From JACRPI01 sp041671005 (lineage in GTDB: Archaea; Nanobdellota; Nanobdellia; Woesearchaeales; DSVV01), in contig JBAZCJ010000049.1 in assembly GCA_041671005.1 (NCBI GenBank), positions 1 through 9,036 of the forward strand: DNA of 9,036 nucleotides, given 5' to 3'. Shown here one piece after another: positions 5,092 through 9,036 of the stretch. Each line of letters starts with the position of its first letter. Within the stretch, counting starts at the first letter, position 1. The notes under the pieces are model-generated. The model saw only the letters and a list, made by a program, of their open reading frames with translations. It made no database searches and had not been told where the DNA came from. Position numbers and translations under genes: made by a program.

Positions 5092-5754
5092 TTACTTTTC
5101 AACAACAAAAATTGCATGATCTTTTTCAAATGGATCTAAACGAACAGACCAAATAACTTTTACTTCTTTTTCCAATTGCATTTTTACTTTTTCATAGACA
5201 GTTCTTGGATCTGCACAAACATCAATTGTTTTAGCCTTAACTGATAATATTGCTTTTTTTCCTGGCTTGAGAAATTTGAGATTTTTTAAAAATATTGCAA
5301 CCTGATTTTTCTGCGCAATATCTTGGAAAACAAAATCTGCTTCACAAACCAAAGGCATATATGTTTCTGGATGATTTGCATCTGCTAAAATAGGTGCTAT
5401 ATTTTTTCTTTTCTCTGCTAAAAATACTAATCGTCTTAACATAAAAAAAGAAAGTTCAACTGCAAAAACCATTCCTTCATAACCAACAATATCAGAAACA
5501 TGAGAAACTGTTGTTCCAGTTGATGCACCAACATACAGAACAACATCTCCTTTTTTGACAGGCAACAACTTGAGCCCTTTTGCTAACGCTGCACCTAACT
5601 TTGACTTTTGAACAGACCATTGCCTATATTTACCATCCATAATCAATTTTTCATCATAAACTGACTGTCCTGGAAGAAGATTTTTTGTCCAAAAAGAAGT
5701 ACCTTTCTTTGACTGCTCTTTGTAAATACCTTGTTGAATTTCTTGAAGAGTCAT
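5092..5754 (-). CDS. flpA: Fibrillarin-like rRNA/tRNA 2'-O-methyltransferase
   Basis: The catalytic subunit of the C/D box sRNP, which transfers a methyl group from SAM to the ribose 2'-OH of RNA at sites chosen by guide sRNAs, working with Nop5 and L7Ae. At 220 residues it is close to the usual archaeal length. The N-terminal part keeps TKNLLPGQSVYDEKLI (residues 23-38). SAM motif I is LYVGASTGTTVSHVSDIVG (73-91). Further hallmarks are AVELS (98-102), ILADANHPE (122-130), QDIAQKNQ (144-151), SVKAKTID (171-178, with K173) and DPFEKDHAIFVVEK at the end. Some usually conserved spots differ: the YREWNPFRSKLAAA block reads YRQWSVQKSKLGAA, and the S-P-R after the second strand reads SFF. It follows nop5 with one base between stop and start, and its GGAG site lies inside nop5, so translation is probably coupled. 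Confidence 0.96.
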   Translation of the reverse strand: MTLQEIQQGIYKEQSKKGTSFWTKNLLPGQSVYDEKLIMDGKYRQWSVQKSKLGAALAKGLKLLPVKKGDVVLYVGASTGTTVSHVSDIVGYEGMVFAVELSFFMLRRLVFLAEKRKNIAPILADANHPETYMPLVCEADFVFQDIAQKNQVAIFLKNLKFLKPGKKAILSVKAKTIDVCADPRTVYEKVKMQLEKEVKVIWSVRLDPFEKDHAIFVVEK

Positions 5755-5755
5755 A

Positions 5756-6697
5756 TTATTCTCCTGTAATTAGATGTACATCTTTATCGAGTTGATCTCT
5801 TAATCCATACCCAGTATAAGAATCTCCCCTAAAATAATCTATTTTTGCTGCGAGACTTACTGCAGACGCGATTTTTCTTGCAATCTTACCATGAACAGCA
5901 TTTTTTGCTGATGCCAACAATGGATGCCTAATTATAACTCCATGACGTGGACATCTTCCTTGGTTTTTCAAATGTCGAAACAACGCAGTTTCTGCACCAA
6001 GCATCTGTATTGTTGAAGACGGCATACATGCAAGCCGTTGTAAACTTCTTGCCCGAGCCAATAATTCTGCTGCCAAGATATGACCTGCAACTGCTGTCAA
6101 ATTTGGTGCTAGATCTTGCATTGTTTGTTCAATATATGATTCTAACTCTTGTTTTTCAGCATACATTTCTTCAATTTTTTTTGCATATAACTTAAGTGGA
6201 ATAAGATCTACTTGACTAAAATCTGCACCCATAGAATCTGTTTTGTGAAATTCTGTTAATAATTCTTCTTTTGACTTTAAGTTAATAAGACGTACAAATG
6301 ATTCATGATTACTAACCATTTCATCAATTTCTGGACAATATAACGCATACCATTCTCTTAATTTTTTTATTAATGGATTCATTGTTTTGTCAAGCGCTGT
6401 TATTGCTTCTACTGCTTGAATGGCAAGATGCTGTTTTGTAATTGCTTTTTTACAGGATTTTTTTGCCACTTCCATTGCTACAAGTTGAAACTGCTGAAGA
6501 TATTCTTTCATTTCTGGAAATACATACTCTTTTGCAATCTTTGCAGTAGGATATTTTTTTTGCATCTGCCCTTCTTGCTGATTAACAAGACCTACATCCA
6601 TGAAGTCGAGAGAATTTTTGAAAAGAATTTTACTCATTACTTTTTTGTTTTGCAACACAAATGTACCCATACAATTGGTGACAATAATTTCAGTCAT
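5756..6697 (-). CDS. nop5: Nop5 (Nop56/58-like), scaffold of the C/D box sRNP
   Basis: The scaffold protein that joins fibrillarin to the L7Ae-bound C/D guide RNA. The N-terminal domain (about residues 1-108) would bind fibrillarin. A long helical coiled coil (about 110-215) for dimerisation starts with REWYALYCPEIDEMV. The NOP domain (about 218-297) has PSSTIQMLGAETALFRHLK, then CPRHGVIIRHPLL and HGKIARKIAS, the RNA/L7Ae-binding signature. At 313 residues it is shorter than many archaeal Nop5 proteins: it stops soon after the NOP domain (KIDYFRGDSYTGYG) and lacks the usual lysine-rich tail. It is the first gene of a two-gene operon with flpA, the usual archaeal arrangement. It has its own TATA box and almost no leader, and is divergent from the zinc-ribbon gene. 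The identification is secure. Confidence 0.95.
   Translation of the reverse strand: MTEIIVTNCMGTFVLQNKKVMSKILFKNSLDFMDVGLVNQQEGQMQKKYPTAKIAKEYVFPEMKEYLQQFQLVAMEVAKKSCKKAITKQHLAIQAVEAITALDKTMNPLIKKLREWYALYCPEIDEMVSNHESFVRLINLKSKEELLTEFHKTDSMGADFSQVDLIPLKLYAKKIEEMYAEKQELESYIEQTMQDLAPNLTAVAGHILAAELLARARSLQRLACMPSSTIQMLGAETALFRHLKNQGRCPRHGVIIRHPLLASAKNAVHGKIARKIASAVSLAAKIDYFRGDSYTGYGLRDQLDKDVHLITGE
5761..5764 (-). promoter_or_regulatory. Ribosome binding site of flpA inside the end of nop5
   Basis: On the minus strand GGAG lies in the last sense codons of nop5 (GGA GAA TAA), six bases upstream of the flpA ATG at 5754. This supports the flpA start and suggests translational coupling within the operon. 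Confidence 0.6.
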
Positions 6698-6718
6698 ATC
6701 TCACACTAAAAATAAGTA

Positions 6719-6730
6719 ATTTATATAGTT
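6719..6730 (-). promoter_or_regulatory. TATA box of the nop5-flpA operon
   Basis: The minus strand reads AACTATATAAAT, about 22-33 bp before the nop5 ATG at 6697, with a BRE-like GAAA just upstream. It gives a very short or absent leader. It shares the intergenic region with the divergent promoter at 6750-6772. Confidence 0.6.
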
Positions 6731-6749
6731 TCGTCTTCATTCCAGTCAA

Positions 6750-6804
6750 AAGCGAAATATATATAAATTATAATCGATTTAATAAAAAATAAGGATTGGA
6801 GGGG
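6750..6804 (+). promoter_or_regulatory. BRE/TATA promoter and strong ribosome binding site of the zinc-ribbon gene
   Basis: AAGCGAAA (6750-6757, BRE-like) runs into ATATATATAAATTATA (6757-6772), predicting transcription near 6786. The leader of about 20 nt holds GGAGGGG (6798-6804), four bases before the ATG at 6809. It is one of the strongest ribosome binding sites in the window. Confidence 0.65.
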
Positions 6805-6808
6805 AAAT

Positions 6809-7069
6809 ATGCTGATTCATCAACTTCTCAAAGAGACAGATTTTCAAGAAAAATGCACGTATTGTGGAAAAGATTTTCAACTTAAATCTCCTGAATTTTC
6901 TCGTTATGGTGACAAAGAATATGTTACATTATCGTGTGAAAAAGGTCATAAACATACTATCAAAGTTGATATGGACAGAAGATTTGATGCTATGTTAATT
7001 CATAGAGATATTGATGCAAACAAAAAAATAGATGTAAAACCATTAGAAAAAGTTGTTATTGAACACTAA
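6809..7069 (+). CDS. Small zinc-ribbon-like protein
   Basis: An 86-residue soluble protein I cannot assign to a named family. It has a likely zinc site: C16-x-x-C19 (KCTYCGKDF), then C43 with H47 and H49 (SCEKGHKH). The Cys/His spacing fits a CCCH or CCHH zinc ribbon. The rest has alternating strands (EYVTLSC, HTIKVDMDRR) and a C-terminal tail (KKIDVKPLEKVVIEH). Such small zinc proteins often bind nucleic acid or protein partners, but nothing here proves that. The start is set by the GGAGGGG site. It is divergent from nop5, with roughly 110 bp of shared promoter DNA, so co-regulation with the RNA methylation genes is possible but only inferred. Its stop overlaps the stop of the convergent gene that follows. 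Confidence 0.75.
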   Translation: MLIHQLLKETDFQEKCTYCGKDFQLKSPEFSRYGDKEYVTLSCEKGHKHTIKVDMDRRFDAMLIHRDIDANKKIDVKPLEKVVIEH

Positions 7070-7275
7070 TCTTCTGTTGTGTTAGTAATATGAATTTCTA
7101 CTTGTTCTTCGCTTTTGACTTCATTATAAGTTTCAGGGAAAGGAACACTGATAACAGTTGCTGTAGGAATTGGTTCCGCAGTAGCGTTAATTTTCTCTAA
7201 AAGCAACAAGGTCCCTATAATTGAAACAAAAAGACTGACTAAAACAATAATATGATGCATCTTTAAATCATTCAT
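7066..7275 (-). CDS. Small single-pass membrane protein, unknown function
   Basis: A 69-residue protein with a transmembrane helix at residues 8-26 (HIIVLVSLFVSIIGTLLLL) directly after a short N-terminus, followed by a hydrophilic segment of about 40 residues rich in Pro, Thr and Glu. This region has two N-glycosylation-type sequons (N30-A-T and N65-T-T), fitting an outside location. I do not recognise the family. Support as a real gene: a TATA box at 7297-7308 about 25-30 bp before the ATG, coherent membrane topology, and exact packing between neighbours. Its stop (TAG, 7068-7066) overlaps the stop of the convergent zinc-ribbon gene. An alternative start is M6 (7260). It is divergent from the acidic coiled-coil gene and may work with it. 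Confidence 0.65.
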   Translation of the reverse strand: MNDLKMHHIIVLVSLFVSIIGTLLLLEKINATAEPIPTATVISVPFPETYNEVKSEEQVEIHITNTTED

Positions 7276-7296
7276 CAGACTTTTTTGAAGTTATAT

Positions 7297-7308
7297 GTTT
7301 ATATAGTT
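7297..7308 (-). promoter_or_regulatory. TATA box of the small membrane protein gene
   Basis: The minus strand reads AACTATATAAAC, 22-33 bp before the ATG at 7275, the same sequence as the nop5 TATA region (AACTATATAAA). It predicts a leaderless mRNA. Confidence 0.5.
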
Positions 7309-7353
7309 TTTTGATTGAACGTTATCACTTAATAGTAGTTATTTTACGAAACA

Positions 7354-7392
7354 TTTATATATTACCTCCAATTTATACTCTATATTGAGGGG
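7354..7392 (+). promoter_or_regulatory. TATA box and ribosome binding site of the acidic coiled-coil gene
   Basis: TTTATATATT (7354-7363) predicts transcription near 7383. GAGGGG (7387-7392) follows, six bases before the ATG at 7399, giving a short leader with a good ribosome binding site. Confidence 0.6.
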
Positions 7393-7398
7393 TTAACT

Positions 7399-8061
7399 AT
7401 GGGAAGAGATTTACTTATCACAAGCATTGTTGCAACATGTATGTTGCTCATTGTAGTCAGTACACTCTTAGTTATTACAGAACAACAGCATTATGTTGAA
7501 CAGCAATTACTTTCTGAAAATGTATATTCACAGAATTCTAAAATGCAAGATTTATCTGCATCATGGAATGACATTACAGCAGGAACAACTATTGTGACTG
7601 TCTATAAAACACCATCTCCAGAACCTGTAGAACCAATAATTATAGAACAAATACCTGTTGAAGAACCTATTGTTGAAGAAACGCCTGTTGAAGAACCAAC
7701 TGAATTAGAACAAGTTCTTAACGATCTTGAACAAGCATTTAATGATGTTGATAATCTTGACGATGACGCACGTGATATTTATGATTCTATCTCTGACGCA
7801 GAAGATGATGAAGCATTAGAAGATTTAGAAGAAGATCTTGATGATCTTGAACAAGATAGTCTCGAAGATATTGAAGACAATTTAAATGACCTTGAAAACA
7901 CATTTGATGACCTTGATTACAGAGATTTTGAAGGATATACACATGGAGATTTTGATGATATTGATAATAGCATAGACAATGCAAAAGAAAATCTTCAAGA
8001 TACAAAATCATATATTGATACTACATGGGATTATTTACAGCAGAGATACAGTGAAGTGTAA
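7399..8061 (+). CDS. Membrane-anchored, extremely acidic coiled-coil protein
   Basis: A 220-residue protein with no family I recognise. An N-terminal transmembrane helix or signal anchor (residues 6-26) is followed by a linker, a Pro/Glu-rich stalk (71-100) with repeated PVEEP units, and a long acidic helical region (101-175). There Leu/Ile recur with a roughly seven-residue period, as in LEDLEEDLDDLEQDSL, separated almost only by Asp, Glu and Asn. The C-terminal part (176-220) has Phe/Tyr/Trp and a few Lys and Arg. Lysine is absent from the acidic stretch, which is unusual for a coiled coil and suggests cation binding or a basic partner. The start is set by GAGGGG. It probably faces outward on a stalk. 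A T-rich run (8081-8090) follows. It is likely a surface or cell-envelope protein. Confidence 0.75.
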   Translation: MGRDLLITSIVATCMLLIVVSTLLVITEQQHYVEQQLLSENVYSQNSKMQDLSASWNDITAGTTIVTVYKTPSPEPVEPIIIEQIPVEEPIVEETPVEEPTELEQVLNDLEQAFNDVDNLDDDARDIYDSISDAEDDEALEDLEEDLDDLEQDSLEDIEDNLNDLENTFDDLDYRDFEGYTHGDFDDIDNSIDNAKENLQDTKSYIDTTWDYLQQRYSEV

Positions 8062-8064
8062 ATC

Positions 8065-8073
8065 TTTTTAAAT
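8065..8073 (+). promoter_or_regulatory. TATA box of the PfkB kinase gene
   Basis: TTTTTAAAT lies 22-30 bp before the ATG at 8095, and no ribosome binding site is seen, so a leaderless mRNA is expected. It lies only four bases past the upstream stop. Confidence 0.45.
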
Positions 8074-8080
8074 TACATAC

Positions 8081-8090
8081 TTTTTTCTTT
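8081..8090 (+). terminator. T-rich run ending the acidic coiled-coil transcript
   Basis: TTTTTTCTTT lies 20 bases after the stop codon and just before the next start. It could end the upstream transcript while sitting in the promoter of the next gene. Confidence 0.4.
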
Positions 8091-8094
8091 AATT

Positions 8095-8997
8095 ATGACA
8101 AACTTAATTATTATCGGAACAATTGGTTATGACACTATTGAAACACCATTTGGCAGACGAGATAAAGCTCTTGGTGGCAGTGCAACATACGCAAGCCTTG
8201 CTGCATCATTCTTCACAAAACCGGGCATTGTTGCAATTGTCGGCGAGGATTTTAAACAAGAACACAGACAATTACTTTCTTCACGAAGCATTTCTTTAAC
8301 AGGCTTAAAACAAGTCCCTGGCAAAACATTTGCATGGGGAGGAAAATATGAATTTGATATGAATGAGGCAAAAACTCAGTTTACAGACCTTAACACACTC
8401 CTTGAATTTGATGCATCTGTTCCTGAAGAATATCGAAATGCACAATATGTTTTCCTCGCAAATACTGATCCATTATTACAAATGAAAGTTATTGAACAAC
8501 TCAAAAACCCATCCCTCATTATGATGGACACTATGAATTTTTGGATTCAAACAAAAAAAGAAGCATTGCTTGAAGTCATAAAAAAAGTTAATGTTCTCTT
8601 ACTTAACGATGGAGAAGCACGCATGTTATTTAACACGGTTAATCTTGTCCAAGCTGCACAATCTGCATTAAAACTTGGACCAAAATATGTTATTATCAAA
8701 AAAGGCGAACATGGTGCATTGCTTTTTAGCGACGGTAGGCACTTTAATGCTCCAGGATACCCTCTTGAAATTCTTAAAGATCCTACTGGATGTGGAGATT
8801 CATTTGCAGGAAGTCTTATCGGATACCTTGCAAAATATAATGCAGTTGATGAACCTTCACTACGAAAAGCTATTATTTATGGTAGTGTTATTGCGTCATA
8901 TAATGCTGAAGATTTTTCTGTTGAAAGATTACAACGATTGACAGATGCTGAGATTGAAAAGCGATTTATTGAGATGAAAAAGCTAAGGGAATTTTAG
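8095..8997 (+). CDS. PfkB (ribokinase)-family sugar or nucleoside kinase
   Basis: A 300-residue ATP-dependent kinase of the ribokinase fold, about the usual family length; the exact substrate is unknown. The N-terminal signature is ALGGSATYASLAASF (residues 25-39), which resembles a group of PfkB kinases whose start reads DTIETPFG (13-20). Later features are MMDTMNFWI (143-151), LLLNDGEARML (168-178, the N-x-x-E motif for metal/phosphate) and IIKKGEHGALLF (200-211). The C-terminal signature is DPTGCGDSFAGSL (229-241), with catalytic base D235 and the anion-hole Gly residues; Cys replaces the usual Ala in GAGD. All key residues are present, so activity is expected. The substrate could be a sugar, a nucleoside or another small alcohol. 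It has its own TATA box and is followed by a T-run at 9002-9006. Confidence 0.92.
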   Translation: MTNLIIIGTIGYDTIETPFGRRDKALGGSATYASLAASFFTKPGIVAIVGEDFKQEHRQLLSSRSISLTGLKQVPGKTFAWGGKYEFDMNEAKTQFTDLNTLLEFDASVPEEYRNAQYVFLANTDPLLQMKVIEQLKNPSLIMMDTMNFWIQTKKEALLEVIKKVNVLLLNDGEARMLFNTVNLVQAAQSALKLGPKYVIIKKGEHGALLFSDGRHFNAPGYPLEILKDPTGCGDSFAGSLIGYLAKYNAVDEPSLRKAIIYGSVIASYNAEDFSVERLQRLTDAEIEKRFIEMKKLREF

Positions 8998-9012
8998 TCA
9001 CTTTTTAGTAGT

Positions 9013-9025
9013 AAAATATATAAAG
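9013..9025 (+). promoter_or_regulatory. TATA-like box near the right edge
   Basis: AAAATATATAAAG follows a five-T run at 9002-9006 that may end the kinase transcript. It probably serves a gene starting just outside the window; the last 11 bases hold no start. Confidence 0.4.
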
Positions 9026-9036
9026 AAAGCTCATTT

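Overview
This window reads as a stretch of an AT-rich archaeal chromosome, most likely from a DPANN lineage such as Woesearchaeota or a relative. The lineage is inferred. The archaeal assignment rests on an adjacent Nop5/fibrillarin gene pair (core of the C/D box RNA methylation particle), an archaeal/eukaryotic-type methylthiotransferase, and promoters of BRE plus TATA type about 25 bp upstream of the starts. Many mRNAs look leaderless and a minority carry GGAG/GAGG ribosome binding sites. No tRNA, rRNA, CRISPR array or transposase gene was seen.

Layout from left to right: (1) a partial radical-SAM tRNA methylthiotransferase on the minus strand; (2) two small plus-strand genes, a possible HPF/RaiA-like protein and a DUF167 (YggU) protein; (3) a minus-strand secreted arylsulfotransferase-like beta-propeller lipoprotein; (4) a 490-bp intergenic region whose centre, 2900-3277, is a GC-rich block of nested and consecutive inverted repeats; (5) a class I SAM-dependent methyltransferase; (6) a membrane-anchored Cys-rich protein with Asp-rich, probably calcium-binding, repeats; (7) the minus-strand nop5-flpA operon; (8) a small zinc-ribbon protein, divergent from nop5; (9) a small single-pass membrane protein on the minus strand, divergent from a membrane-anchored, extremely acidic coiled-coil protein; (10) a PfkB-family sugar kinase; and a TATA-like box at the right edge for the next gene.

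Most genes have their own promoter and are single units; nop5-flpA is the only clear operon. Themes are RNA modification and translation (methylthiotransferase, Nop5, fibrillarin, possible HPF-like protein) and the cell surface (lipoprotein propeller, three single-pass proteins with Pro/Glu-rich stalks).

The most unusual item is 2900-3277. A long imperfect stem closes it (17 of 19 positions pairable as RNA), and it holds four consecutive stems of 11-12 bp, three perfect and one with a single mismatch. Two neighbouring hairpins share a nearly identical core of about 19 nt but have unrelated, fully complementary outer arms. It lies between two promoters that appear to give leaderless mRNAs, so it is probably not simply the 5' leader of either neighbour. 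The two main readings are an undescribed structured RNA, or a non-autonomous mobile element (MITE-like) with terminal inverted repeats and a possible TAAA target duplication.
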